Positions 32,225-40,883 of a stretch of DNA of 64,000 bases are shown piece after piece. The position numbers and the translations under genes are program-made. Numbering within the stretch: position 1 is the stretch's first letter; each line of letters starts with the position of its first letter. Source of the DNA: DATBHM01 sp963772375 (GTDB lineage Bacteria > Actinomycetota > UBA4738 > JACQTL01); contig CAVYXG010000005.1 in assembly GCA_963772375.1 (NCBI GenBank), positions 372,001 to 436,000 on the forward strand, read 5' to 3'. The notes beneath the pieces are model-generated. The model had not been told where the DNA came from and did no database searches. It saw nothing but the letters and a program-made list of their open reading frames with translations.

Positions 32225-33567
32225 TCGGCCTCGGTGTCTGGCAGAGCCTGCTCCATGGCCTGGGGTGGGTACTGGCCGGGCTGTACGACCTCATGCCTTC
32301 GTACGCGGTTTCGATCATCCTGCTCACCGTCTTCATTCGCCTGCTGCTGCTCCCCCTGGGCATCAAGCAGGTGCGGTCGATGCATGCCATGACCCGCCTC
32401 CAGCCCAAGGTCAAGGCCATCCAGACCAAGTACAAGGGAAACCGGGCCCGCCAGCAGGAGGAGATTCAGAAGCTCTACCAGGAGCACGGCGTCAGCCCGC
32501 TCGGCGGCTGTCTGCCGATGGTCCTTCAGATCCCGGTGCTGATCGCGCTGTACTCCGTGCTCCGGTTCCCAGCCAGCGTTGGCGCTCACCCCGTCGACCA
32601 GCCGGCGCCGCTGCCCTCCAGCCACATCCCGGTGTCGAGCACCCTGTACAGCAAGATCATCAACCCCGGCGGCGAGGTTCGGTGGCTGCTGTGCAGCGCC
32701 GGCCAGGCCGGGTCGGGCACCCAGAAGCTTCCGACCGGCGGAAACACGTTGGTCGTGGCCGCCCCACCGGGGCAGCAGTCCGACGGAAAGGACAAGGCGG
32801 GGAACCCGGTCGTCGACGTCGCCCCCTTGAACTGCGGCAGCGGCATCCCGGTCCGGATCCCGTACTACGCCCTGGCGGTGATCATGGTGCTCACGACCTA
32901 CTATCAGAGCCGCCAGATGCAGCGGGTCAACCCTCAGGGGTCCCAGCAGCAGCAGACGCTCACGCGGGTGATGCCGCTGCTGTTCGGCGTGTGGGGGTTC
33001 CTGTTCCCTGCGGGTCTGGTCGTCTACTGGACGACGTCCAACCTGTGGCAGATCGGTCAGCAACACTTCGTCCTCCGGGCACGGGAGCGGGAGGAGCTGG
33101 CGATCGCCGAGGGCCGCAAGGCTCCAGCAGAGCCCAAGAAGCGACCCGGCCTCATGTCCGGGATGATGCAACGCGCTCAGCAGCAGCGGGAGAGCCGGGG
33201 CGGCGACGGCGCCGCCGGCTCCAAGACGGGCTCGGGATCCACCAAGTCGACCGGCCGCCAGTCAGGAAGCCAGTCCGGGTCGAAGTCGAGCGCGAAGTCC
33301 TCCGGGAGCTCCTCCGGGGGGTCGTCCAAGCGGCCCGCCCCGGATCCGAACCGACCGCGGACGTATCGACCGGCGGCGACCGGCGGCGACGGCCGCGGGC
33401 GCTCCGCCCCGCGTGGCACGCGTTCGCCGTATGGCGTGGCGGCCGAAGACGGAACCGTGACCGGAACCGGGAGCTCCTCCGGGGGCTCGTCGAGCGGGAA
33501 CCGCCAGGGCAACTCGTCCGGGAGCAGGAGCAATGCGGGAAGTCGAAGGAAGCGCCGCAAGCGTTGA
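32221..33567 (+). CDS. yidC: Membrane protein insertase YidC/OxaI
   Basis: This 448-residue protein has five likely spans, the first near the N-terminus. IILLTVFIRLLLLPLGIKQ carries the conserved Arg of the hydrophilic groove. Cytoplasmic coiled-coil hairpin segments follow (MTRLQPKVKAIQTKYKGN, QQEEIQKLYQEHGVSPLGGC). The C-terminal 150 residues are a basic Ser/Gly/Arg-rich tail ending RRKRRKR, likely to contact the ribosome (inference). It has the short Gram-positive form without a large periplasmic domain. Its end overlaps jag by 35 bases. Confidence 0.96.
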   Translation: MIGLGVWQSLLHGLGWVLAGLYDLMPSYAVSIILLTVFIRLLLLPLGIKQVRSMHAMTRLQPKVKAIQTKYKGNRARQQEEIQKLYQEHGVSPLGGCLPMVLQIPVLIALYSVLRFPASVGAHPVDQPAPLPSSHIPVSSTLYSKIINPGGEVRWLLCSAGQAGSGTQKLPTGGNTLVVAAPPGQQSDGKDKAGNPVVDVAPLNCGSGIPVRIPYYALAVIMVLTTYYQSRQMQRVNPQGSQQQQTLTRVMPLLFGVWGFLFPAGLVVYWTTSNLWQIGQQHFVLRAREREELAIAEGRKAPAEPKKRPGLMSGMMQRAQQQRESRGGDGAAGSKTGSGSTKSTGRQSGSQSGSKSSAKSSGSSSGGSSKRPAPDPNRPRTYRPAATGGDGRGRSAPRGTRSPYGVAAEDGTVTGTGSSSGGSSSGNRQGNSSGSRSNAGSRRKRRKR

Positions 33568-34270
33568 CGAGGCGGTCGCTGCGGCGCTCGCGACGCTCGC
33601 GGTGGGTCGCGACGACGTCGACGTGGAGGTCCTCGAGCAGGGGGATGCCGGGGCTCGAGTTCGCGTGACCCTCCGAGAGGCCTCCTCCCCCGTCGAGCAC
33701 GCCGCCGCTGAGCCTGAGGAACCCTCGACCGCGGCTTCCGAGTCGTTGCAGGACCGGACCGGGGACGCAGAGCGTGACACGGGGGGGGCCGAAGAGGACG
33801 ACGAGTGGCTGGACGATCAGGCGGACCTCGTCGCAGACTTCCTCGAGGACCTGTTCGAGGTCATGGATCTCCCCGCAGAGGTGGAACCGATGTACGAGGA
33901 CGGGACGATGTACGTGGACGTCTGGGCGGAGGAGGGGGAGGAGGGGCTGGCGCTGCTCATCGGGAGGCACGGAGCGGCCCTGGACGCGCTGCAGGAGCTC
34001 GTTCGGACCGTCGTCCACCAACGGACGGGCGAACGCTGCCAGGTGGTCGTCGACGTGGAGGACTACCGGAAGCGTCGGCGCGCGCAGATCGTGTCTCGAG
34101 CGCTGCAGGCCGCACGGCGCGTCCAGAAGTCCGGCCACCCCGAGCGGCTGGACCCGATGAACGCCTTCGAACGCAAGATCGTGCACGACGCCGTGACCGA
34201 GGTCTCGGGCGTCGACACCGCCAGCGAAGGCGAGGATCCCGATCGGCGAGTGGTCATCCGCCGCGCCTGA
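33533..34270 (+). CDS. jag: Jag/KhpB RNA-binding protein
   Basis: This 245-residue protein has a Jag_N domain at about 1-50, a very acidic linker (50-105), a KH domain at about 110-175 (LALLIGRHGAALDALQ, the GxxG loop being GRHG) and an R3H domain at about 180-240 (MNAFERKIVHDAV). It follows yidC as in most Gram-positives and likely binds RNA in control of division or cell-wall synthesis. ATG 33533 follows GGAGCAGGAGC. Two parS sites lie immediately downstream. Confidence 0.93.
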   Translation: MREVEGSAASVDEAVAAALATLAVGRDDVDVEVLEQGDAGARVRVTLREASSPVEHAAAEPEEPSTAASESLQDRTGDAERDTGGAEEDDEWLDDQADLVADFLEDLFEVMDLPAEVEPMYEDGTMYVDVWAEEGEEGLALLIGRHGAALDALQELVRTVVHQRTGERCQVVVDVEDYRKRRRAQIVSRALQAARRVQKSGHPERLDPMNAFERKIVHDAVTEVSGVDTASEGEDPDRRVVIRRA

Positions 34271-34286
34271 GCCCTGCTGGGGTCGG

Positions 34287-34302
34287 CGTTTCACGTGAAA
34301 CA
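34287..34302. other. parS centromere site 1
   Basis: CGTTTCACGTGAAACA matches the consensus parS TGTTTCACGTGAAACA at 15 of 16 positions; the 14-bp palindromic core is perfect. It lies in the jag-rsmG gap about 2.6 kb from parB, typical for ParB nucleation close to the origin. Confidence 0.95.
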
Positions 34303-34334
34303 CATCCTCATCGACTGCATCCGGGGATCTGCCT

Positions 34335-34350
34335 CGTTTCACGTGAAACA
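34335..34350. other. parS centromere site 2
   Basis: This is an identical 16-mer to site 1 (CGTTTCACGTGAAACA), 48 bases downstream and 9 bases before the rsmG start. ParB spreading from here could repress rsmG-parA-parB (inference). Confidence 0.95.
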
Positions 34351-34359
34351 ATCCGCCGT

Positions 34360-35016
34360 GTGAGTACCGCACACCAGCTGGCGGTCGAGGAAGGTCTCGA
34401 CAGGATCGGCCTCGACCTCCCACGATCGGCTATCACCCTCCTCGGGCGCTTCGCCCAGCTGCTACTGGAGCGATCCGTTCCCTTGGGCATGATCGGACGC
34501 AACGATGAGGCTCGGGTCGTTCCACGTCACGTGATCGACAGCCTCAGGGCTGCTCGCGTTCTCGCGGAGCGAGGAGGATCGCCGGTGGTGGACATCGGGT
34601 CGGGCGCCGGGCTCCCCGGGATCCCCCTGGCCATCGCTGCGCCCGAGGTCCGGTTCGTCCTCACGGAGCCAAGAGCGAAACGGGCTGCGTTCCTGGAGTT
34701 CGCGGTGCAGCAGCTCCAGATCGGCAATGTGATCGTTCATCCCTCGCGGGCGGAGGACCTGGAACCGAAACGGTTCGCTTCGGCGGTCGCTCGGGCCTTC
34801 GCGCCCTTCGAGGCGACCTGGAGGGTCGCTCGCCCGCTCCTGAAGCCGAACGGGGTCCTGGTGGCGTTCACCGGGTCGAGCGAGACACCACCTGCCCGGC
34901 TCATCGGCGCATCGGCGGTGGAGGTGGTGCGAAGCGCATCTCATCTCCTTGGACCGACAACTTCCGGGTCATTCCTTGCAACCGCCGGCAGCCTGGTTAT
35001 CATCACGGCGACGTGA
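34360..35016 (+). CDS. rsmG: 16S rRNA (guanine527-N7)-methyltransferase
   Basis: This 218-residue Rossmann methyltransferase (GidB) has the SAM loop VVDIGSGAGLPGIPLAI, then VRFVLTEPRAKRAAFL and ARAFAPFEATW. It methylates G527 of 16S rRNA; loss in other bacteria gives low-level streptomycin resistance. GTG 34360 lies directly after parS site 2, with no strong ribosome site. The stop overlaps the parA start (GTGA), so rsmG-parA-parB is one coupled unit. Confidence 0.95.
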   Translation: MSTAHQLAVEEGLDRIGLDLPRSAITLLGRFAQLLLERSVPLGMIGRNDEARVVPRHVIDSLRAARVLAERGGSPVVDIGSGAGLPGIPLAIAAPEVRFVLTEPRAKRAAFLEFAVQQLQIGNVIVHPSRAEDLEPKRFASAVARAFAPFEATWRVARPLLKPNGVLVAFTGSSETPPARLIGASAVEVVRSASHLLGPTTSGSFLATAGSLVIITAT

Positions 35017-36884
35017 CCCTCGATCCCCGAGCCGGTCCGGCGAACGCCTCGACCGCTTTCAGCCCGCCCAAGGACCCTTCCGGTGGGAACGGCATCTCCA
35101 TCGGAGATGCGCCCTCCCGTGCCGGCCTGCCCGGCCACGGCGATCCGTCGATCCCGGGTTCGGCCAAGGCTTCGGTGGAGGTCGATCGAGGGCGACCACC
35201 AGCGGCGGACCCGGGGGCCACTGCCGACCAAGCTCGATCGGGCATCGAGGCTCGGGACGCGAGCCGCGAGGATCCTTCCACCTCCGATCGAGCGCTGACC
35301 GAGTCCGTCGCCGCGGCCGCCGCGATGGCCTCGACCGAGGCCGAGGCTCCAGCCGAGCCCGACCAGGCCGGAGAGCCCGCCCGCGCCCCCACGCGGATCG
35401 CCCGTGTGGTTGCCGTGGCCAACCAGAAGGGGGGCGTCGGCAAGAGCACGACGGCCGTGAGCCTCGGGGCCGCCCTCGCGGAGCTGGGGAACCAGGTCCT
35501 GGTGGTCGACCTCGACCCGCAAGGCAACGCCTCGACCGGGATGGGAATCCGCCACGTGGCGCGCGACGTCACCACCTACGAGGTCCTGCTCGCCCAGGCC
35601 CCGATCGAGAACGCGATCGTGCAGACCCCGGTCGAAGGCCTGTCGGCAGTTCCCTCGACCATCGACCTGGCCGGCGCGGAGATCGAGCTGGTGAGCCAGT
35701 TCTCCAGGGAGACGCGGCTGACCAAGGCACTGGAACCGGTCCGGACCGACCGGTTCGACTACGTGATCCTCGACTGTCCTCCATCGCTCGGCCTGCTCAC
35801 CATCAACGCGCTGACGGCGGCCGACGAGCTGGTGGTTCCGATCCAGTGCGAGTACTACGCGCTCGAGGGGCTGGGGCAGCTGCTGCGGAACGTCCGCCTC
35901 ATTCAGCAGAACGTGAACCCCGAGCTCCGCCTGTCGGGGATCGTCATGACGATGTTCGACGCCCGAACCAAGCTGTCGGAGCAGGTGGTGGCCGAGGTGC
36001 GAAGGTACTTCGGGGCGAGGGTGTTCGACACGGTGATCCCCCGGACGGTTCGGCTGTCGGAGGCGCCGGGGTACGGACAGCCGATCACGTTGTACGACCC
36101 CATGTCGAAGGGTGCCAAGACGTACCGGGCACTGGCCAGGGAGCTGGCGGACCGCGGACCCGACGAGGCAGGCGTGCCCGACATCGCCCTCCCAACCATC
36201 ATCAAGCCCGCGGAGCGCCCCCCACCCGAGCCGACGGCCCCGAAGCCCGCACGGCAGCCGGCGAACGCAGCCGCCTCCGTTCCATCGCCGACAACGGTGC
36301 CGCCGGTCGCCCGCGAAGCAGTGGAGTTCCCCACGGAGGACCCGGCTGCGCCTGAGGCGGAGGTCCTCCCGGAGGACCCGGTCGAACCCGAAGTGGAGTT
36401 CCCGACGCAGGAACCGGTCGAACTCGAAGCAGCGACGACGGCCAACGAGGTCGGCTCGCTGGACGAGACGCTGGGCGACGAGGCGGCGGCATCCGCGAGC
36501 ACGGCCACCGAGGAACCGCCTGCGGCGTGGCAGCCGGTCGTTCGAGAGCACGCCGAGGGATCCGCCGCGGAACCGGTTGACGAGCCCTCTGCGGAGGCGA
36601 TCCCGACCCAGGCTCCGTCGGAGGAGGCGGAGCAGGGGTCGGATGATGCGGCAGCGGCCGACTCGCCGCTCGCCGAACCATCGACCCAGGTGACCGACGC
36701 GGCGGCGGACCCGGGCCAGGACCACGTGGTGGATCCGCCAATGAGCAGGGAGGGCGAGGAGCAGGCCCCATCCAGCTCGGGCGACGGCTCGGATACGCCT
36801 CCACCGCAGGTCGAGGAATCTGCTGGCTCGGATGAGGCGCCGCGGAAGAAGTTCCGACTGTTCCGACGAGGAGGCGAGGAGTGA
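35013..36884 (+). CDS. parA: Chromosome partition ATPase ParA with long disordered tails
   Basis: This 623-residue protein has an ordinary ParA ATPase core at about 128-390: deviant Walker A NQKGGVGKST (137-146), DLDPQGNASTGMG, and Walker B ILDCPPSLGLL. It is preceded by about 127 Pro/Ala/acidic residues and followed by about 230 residues of Glu/Pro/Ala-rich sequence ending in the basic patch RKKFRLFRRGGEE. Usual ParA is 260-330 residues. The GTG start overlaps the rsmG stop; ATG 35325 would shorten the N-tail. With ParB and parS it segregates origins. Confidence 0.93.
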   Translation: MTLDPRAGPANASTAFSPPKDPSGGNGISIGDAPSRAGLPGHGDPSIPGSAKASVEVDRGRPPAADPGATADQARSGIEARDASREDPSTSDRALTESVAAAAAMASTEAEAPAEPDQAGEPARAPTRIARVVAVANQKGGVGKSTTAVSLGAALAELGNQVLVVDLDPQGNASTGMGIRHVARDVTTYEVLLAQAPIENAIVQTPVEGLSAVPSTIDLAGAEIELVSQFSRETRLTKALEPVRTDRFDYVILDCPPSLGLLTINALTAADELVVPIQCEYYALEGLGQLLRNVRLIQQNVNPELRLSGIVMTMFDARTKLSEQVVAEVRRYFGARVFDTVIPRTVRLSEAPGYGQPITLYDPMSKGAKTYRALARELADRGPDEAGVPDIALPTIIKPAERPPPEPTAPKPARQPANAAASVPSPTTVPPVAREAVEFPTEDPAAPEAEVLPEDPVEPEVEFPTQEPVELEAATTANEVGSLDETLGDEAAASASTATEEPPAAWQPVVREHAEGSAAEPVDEPSAEAIPTQAPSEEAEQGSDDAAAADSPLAEPSTQVTDAAADPGQDHVVDPPMSREGEEQAPSSSGDGSDTPPPQVEESAGSDEAPRKKFRLFRRGGEE

Positions 36885-37762
36885 GACGAGGCGGACTTGG
36901 ACGTGGACTGTCGGCGCTGATCCCGGGCGCCGCGGAAGAAGCCGGGCTCCTCGAGATTCCGGTCGGGGCGATCGAACGGAACCCTCGTCAACCCCGGACG
37001 AACTTCGACGAGGAGTCGCTCGAGGCGCTGGCGCGTTCGATCCAGGAGGTCGGCGTGCTCCAGCCGGTGGTCGTCCGACGCACGGAGACGGGCTACGAGC
37101 TGGTGGCAGGGGAGCGGCGGCTCCGCGCGGCCCGGCTCGCCGGCCTCGCGACGATCCCAGCGGTCATCAGGGACGCGGACGACACCGACTCGCTCCGCGA
37201 CGCTCTGATCGAGAACATCCACCGGGCCGACCTGGGGCCGATCGAGCTGGCTGAGGCCTTCGCGGAGCTCCTCGAGGACCTCGGCGTTACCCAGGAGACG
37301 CTCTCCGAGCGTCTCGGCGTGTCACGGCCGCACATCGCGAACACCATCCGGCTGCTCCAGCTCCCGCCAGACGTCCAGCACCTGCTGGGAGAGGGCCGCC
37401 TCACTGCCGGCCACGGCCGGGCCCTCCTCGGACTCGAGGACGACGAGGCGAAGGTTTCGCTGGGCCTGCGCGCGGCGGCCGAGGAGCTCTCGGTCCGCGA
37501 GGTTGAGGAACTGGTTCGGACGTACAGCGAGGTTCCTGAACGCGTCCAGGCCGCAGCGCCCGCCTTCAAGCCCCCGCCCGCAGACGATGGGCAGTTCGGC
37601 GAGGCCATCGAGATCCTGTCTGAACAACTGCAGACCCGTGTGCAGATCAAGATGGGGAAGCGACGCGGGAAGATCATCGTCGAGTTCGCCTCGGGGGAGG
37701 ATCTCGAGCGCATCGTCGAGGAGATCGTCGGGACCGGGAAGGTTCACGTCGAGTCGACCTGA
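36881..37762 (+). CDS. parB: Chromosome partition protein ParB
   Basis: This 293-residue protein starts with the ParA-stimulating peptide RRGGLGRGLSALIPG. The CTPase N-domain follows with ERNPRQPRTNF, GERRLRAARLAG and LIENIHRADLGPIELA, then a helix-turn-helix (QETLSERLGVSRPHIANTIR) and a C-terminal dimer domain with LQTRVQIKMGKRRGKIIVEF. GTG 36881 overlaps the parA stop (GTGA). It binds the three parS sites seen at 34287, 34335 and 38211 and spreads as a CTP clamp. Confidence 0.97.
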   Translation: MRRGGLGRGLSALIPGAAEEAGLLEIPVGAIERNPRQPRTNFDEESLEALARSIQEVGVLQPVVVRRTETGYELVAGERRLRAARLAGLATIPAVIRDADDTDSLRDALIENIHRADLGPIELAEAFAELLEDLGVTQETLSERLGVSRPHIANTIRLLQLPPDVQHLLGEGRLTAGHGRALLGLEDDEAKVSLGLRAAAEELSVREVEELVRTYSEVPERVQAAAPAFKPPPADDGQFGEAIEILSEQLQTRVQIKMGKRRGKIIVEFASGEDLERIVEEIVGTGKVHVEST

Positions 37763-38210
37763 CTCTCGATCACAGCTCGAGGCTCCTCGGCGGGCACGCA
37801 TCGTGGAATCGCCGACAGCAGGGACGCGAACCCATGGGCGATGGGTGCGCACCCGCACAGCGTGTCCGCCTCGCAAGGGCCCCCATCGACCCCATGCGAC
37901 TCTCTCGGCGCCCTGCCGGCCAGTCGCGTCTGAGCACGCGCGCGCTTCGCTCGACCGAGATCGGCGAGGCCCGTGAGCCGGCGACGGCCCCCAGTCCGGA
38001 TCAGGCCAGCCCTTGGGCGGGGGAGTGGGAAGCCGTGACTGCGGGGCGCCGAGCCCATTTGGAAGCATTGCCCGCTGTTCCCCCGGGCGACATTGATCCG
38101 AGGACTCGGCAGGGAACGAGTGTTGAGGCCGGTCCCTCCAGGGGCGGGTCCGACTGAGCAGGCCCGCCCCGCGCTGGAACGACCACGATGACGCGGTGGG
38201 CAGGGCACAT

Positions 38211-38226
38211 TGTTTCGCGTGAAACA
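38211..38226. other. parS centromere site 3
   Basis: TGTTTCGCGTGAAACA matches consensus parS at 15 of 16 positions, with G for A at position 7; that single change breaks the perfect central palindrome. It lies about 450 bases after parB in the non-coding gap. Confidence 0.9.
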
Positions 38227-38260
38227 TCCTCGACCGTCAACCTGGCTACTCTGCTGCGGC

Positions 38261-38338
38261 CTAGTCGACACGGGATCGCGGACGGCACGCCAGTCCCGTC
38301 CCAAGTTGAAGGCGCGAGCCTAGTCCACGCCAGACTAG
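38261..38338. repeat. Cluster of CTAGTC hexamers with inverted repeat
   Basis: CTAGTC occurs at 38261 and 38320, and its complement GACTAG at 38333. The last two form an inverted repeat with a 7-base spacer (38320-38338). CTAG is normally scarce in high-GC genomes, so three copies in 78 bases beside a parS site are noticeable. They could be a protein-binding cluster or chance. Confidence 0.5.
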
Positions 38339-38403
38339 ACACTGAGCAAGGAGCCACAACGCACAGCAGGGCAAGGGCTCCAACCCGCGAACGAAGGGGC
38401 GGA

Positions 38404-39627
38404 TCAGGCGGTGGCAGCCGGGCGGAGGCCGGCATGGTCCGCGAGGAGGCCTCCGAGGCGTCGCACGCCCTCCCGGATCGAGTCCTCGGGCGGATAACAG
38501 AACGACAGCCGCATGCGGTCGCGCCCGCGGCCGTCCGGGTAGAACGCCGTTCCAGGGACGTATGCCACCTTGCGTTCGACCGCCTCGGCGAGCAGCGTCG
38601 GCGTGTCGACGCCCGGCGTGGTGGCCCACACGTAGAAGCCGCCATTGGGCACCGTCCAGCGCGCGTTGGCGGGGAACTCGGCCGAGAGCGCCCTGAGCAT
38701 GGCGTCACGCCGAGACCGATACACGCCGACCAGCGTGGCGAGGTTCGCCCGCCAGCGATCCCCTTCGAGGTAGCGCTCCGCGACGAGCTGGGTGAACGCG
38801 CTCGAGCAGAGGTCCGCCGCCTCTTTGGCCAGGACCAGCCGGTCGAGCGTCCCATGTTCCGCAAGCGCCCAACCGACCCGGATCCCGGGCGCGAACACCT
38901 TCGACAGGGTTCCGAGGTAGATGACGTTCCCGGGGTCGAGCGAGCGCAGGCTCGGGACCGGCTCCCCCTCGAACCGCAGCAGGCCGTACGGGTTGTCCTC
39001 GACGATCGGCACGCCGAACCGCCGGCACACCTCCACCAGGCGTTCGCGCCGGGCGAGCGACATCGTCACGCCGGCCGGATTGGAGAAGTTGGGGATCGTG
39101 TAGACGAACTTCGGCCGCGCGCCGGCCCGGAGGGCGTCCTCCAGCGTCGACACGACCATGCCGTCGTCGTCGAGCGGGAACTGCAGGAAGCGCGGTTCAT
39201 ACGCGGAGAACGCGCTGATGGCGCCGACGTAGGAGGGTTCCTCGACCGCGATCTCGTCGCCGGGGTCGATGAAGATCTTCCCGATCAGGTCGAGCGCCTG
39301 CTGCGCGCCGTTCGTCACGACGACCCGGTCGGGCGTGGCCTCGACGCCTTCCTCGGCCATCAGCGCGACCAGGCGCTCGCGGACGCCTGGGAGCCCGATC
39401 CCGCCGCAGTACTGCAGCGCCGAGCTTCCATGATCGCGCAGCACGGACGCGACCACGTCCATGACGTCGTCGCCGGGGAGCGCCGCGACGAACGGCATCC
39501 CGCCGGCGAGCGACACGACATCCGGCCGTGAGGCCACCGCGAACAGCGCGCGGACCTCGGATGCCGACATGCCGGTCATCCGGTCGGCGTAGAGATCGAC
39601 GTAGGGATCGTTCGTGAGCTCGGACAT
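38404..39627 (-). CDS. PLP-dependent aminotransferase (2-aminoadipate/LysN-like, class I)
   Basis: In this 407-residue fold-type I aminotransferase, the PLP-binding Lys lies in YLGTLSKVFAPGIRVGW and the Asp/Asn pair in VPIVEDNPYGLLRF; NGAQQALDLIGK and NFSNPAGVTMS are further cofactor segments. The opening ADRMTGMSASEVRALF and the SLAGGMP motif match the MocR-related LysN/AAT I group acting on 2-aminoadipate, aromatic or branched substrates. It lacks a GntR DNA-binding domain, so it is an enzyme. It is divergent from trpS, 121 bases apart. The substrate cannot be fixed from sequence. Confidence 0.88.
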   Translation of the reverse strand: MSELTNDPYVDLYADRMTGMSASEVRALFAVASRPDVVSLAGGMPFVAALPGDDVMDVVASVLRDHGSSALQYCGGIGLPGVRERLVALMAEEGVEATPDRVVVTNGAQQALDLIGKIFIDPGDEIAVEEPSYVGAISAFSAYEPRFLQFPLDDDGMVVSTLEDALRAGARPKFVYTIPNFSNPAGVTMSLARRERLVEVCRRFGVPIVEDNPYGLLRFEGEPVPSLRSLDPGNVIYLGTLSKVFAPGIRVGWALAEHGTLDRLVLAKEAADLCSSAFTQLVAERYLEGDRWRANLATLVGVYRSRRDAMLRALSAEFPANARWTVPNGGFYVWATTPGVDTPTLLAEAVERKVAYVPGTAFYPDGRGRDRMRLSFCYPPEDSIREGVRRLGGLLADHAGLRPAATA

Positions 39628-39748
39628 CGGGGGACCACGATGCTAGCAAGCGATCCCGCGGGAACCGGCAGCGCCGGAGAGAAGTTTCCGGCTGCGTCGT
39701 GGACGTGATCCCGGCCGCGCAACAGCCGCTGGTAAGGTGCGGAGCCTC

Positions 39749-40756
39749 ATGGCGAACGCGCGCAAACGTGTGCTCTCGGGCATCCAGCCCAGCGGTGACT
39801 TCCACCTGGGCAACTACATCGGCGCGGTCCGTCACTGGGTCGCCGACCAGGACCGCAACGACTGCTTCTACCTGCTCGTGGACCTCCACGCGATCACGCT
39901 CCCGCAGGACCCGGCGGAGCTCCGGGCGCGAACCATCGAGCTCGCCGCCATCCTGCTGGCCGCGGGGATCGACCCGGACCGTTCGACGCTGTTCCTGCAG
40001 TCGCACGTGCACGAGCACGCCGAGCTCGCCTGGGTGCTGCAGTGTGTGGCGACCTACGGCGAGCTCAACCGGATGACGCAGTTCAAGGACAAGTCGGCCA
40101 AGGGCCAGGCGTCGTCGTCGACCGCGGGGTTGTTCACCTATCCGGTCCTGCAGGCCGCGGACATCCTCCTGTACCGCTCGGACTCCGTCCCGGTCGGGGA
40201 GGACCAGCGGCAGCACCTCGAGCTCACGCGCGACATCGCGCAGAGGTTCAACCGAAGGTTCGGCGAGACGTTCATCGTTCCGGAGGCGACGATCCCCCCG
40301 GTCGGGGCGAAGATCATGGACCTCCAGGTTCCCGACGCGAAGATGTCGAAGTCTGCAGATCCCCAGGGGACCATCGCCATCCTCGACTCGCCGGAGACCA
40401 TCGCCAAGAAGGTCCGGAGCGCGGTCACGGATTCCGGGCGGGAGGTGCTGGCCTCGGAGGACAAGCCCGCCATCACCAACCTGCTCACGATCTACTCCGT
40501 GGTGAGCGACCGGTCGTTCGAGGACCTCCAGGACCGGTACGCCGATGGCGGGTACGCGCCGTTCAAGGCGGATCTGGCCGACGCGCTCGTCGCGTACCTC
40601 GAGCCGTTCCAGCGGCGGTATCGGGAGCTGAAGGCGGATCCCGGCGAGATCGCGCGCCTGCTCCGGATCGGCTCGGCGAAGGCCCAGTCGGTGGCGGCGC
40701 AGACGAAAGCCCTGGCGTTCGACCGGATGGGGTTCCTCCCGCCGTCGCCGTCATGA
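39749..40756 (+). CDS. trpS: Tryptophanyl-tRNA synthetase
   Basis: This 335-residue class I synthetase has the HIGH-type motif GDFHLGNYIGAVRHW and the KMSKS loop DAKMSKSADPQG. FYLLVDLHAITLPQDP and YPVLQAADILLYRSDSVPVG are TrpS-specific. It charges tRNA-Trp. ATG 39749 is preferred because AAGGTGCGGAG precedes it; GTG 39737 is possible. The stop overlaps a tiny membrane ORF (ATGA). Confidence 0.97.
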   Translation: MANARKRVLSGIQPSGDFHLGNYIGAVRHWVADQDRNDCFYLLVDLHAITLPQDPAELRARTIELAAILLAAGIDPDRSTLFLQSHVHEHAELAWVLQCVATYGELNRMTQFKDKSAKGQASSSTAGLFTYPVLQAADILLYRSDSVPVGEDQRQHLELTRDIAQRFNRRFGETFIVPEATIPPVGAKIMDLQVPDAKMSKSADPQGTIAILDSPETIAKKVRSAVTDSGREVLASEDKPAITNLLTIYSVVSDRSFEDLQDRYADGGYAPFKADLADALVAYLEPFQRRYRELKADPGEIARLLRIGSAKAQSVAAQTKALAFDRMGFLPPSPS

Positions 40757-40866
40757 CGAACGAACATCGCCGGGCCGAGCTCCTCCGGGCCGCGAAGTCC
40801 GCGGCGCTCGGCGCGACCGTGGGGGCGATCCTGCTGGTGCTGTCGCGCCGGCGCCGGGCCGTCTGA
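40753..40866 (+). CDS. Tiny putative membrane protein, 37 residues
   Basis: ATG 40753 overlaps the trpS stop by four bases. The product is MTNEHRRAELLRAAKSAALG followed by ATVGAILLVLSRRRRAV: a basic helix, one short span (about 18-31) and a terminal Arg cluster. The coupling to trpS and the membrane-protein pattern support a real gene, but at 37 residues chance cannot be excluded. No family recognised. Confidence 0.45.
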   Translation: MTNEHRRAELLRAAKSAALGATVGAILLVLSRRRRAV

Positions 40867-40883
40867 GGATCCGGCCGGCCGGT

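Larger units (their letters stand above)
37763..38403. other. 641-base gap after parB without a convincing gene
   Basis: The gap holds parS site 3 (38211-38226) and a cluster of CTAGTC hexamers (38261-38338). Open frames here are antisense or low quality: no ribosome sites and no family motifs. A stretch near 37825 resembles a tRNA T-arm on the minus strand but has no matching acceptor stem. Its composition is slightly less GC-rich than the flanking genes in places. Confidence 0.6.

Noticed and set aside
34518..34533. GTTCCACGTCACGTGA as a fourth parS
   Set aside because: Several mismatches break the palindrome, and it lies inside the rsmG coding region.
37800..37900. Minus-strand GGGTTCGCGTCCC resembling a tRNA T-arm
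   Set aside because: No 7-bp acceptor stem, D-arm or anticodon arm can be drawn around it.
37834..38157. Open frame of 107 codons after parB
   Set aside because: No ribosome site, low-complexity translation and overlap with other equally open frames; treated as non-coding.
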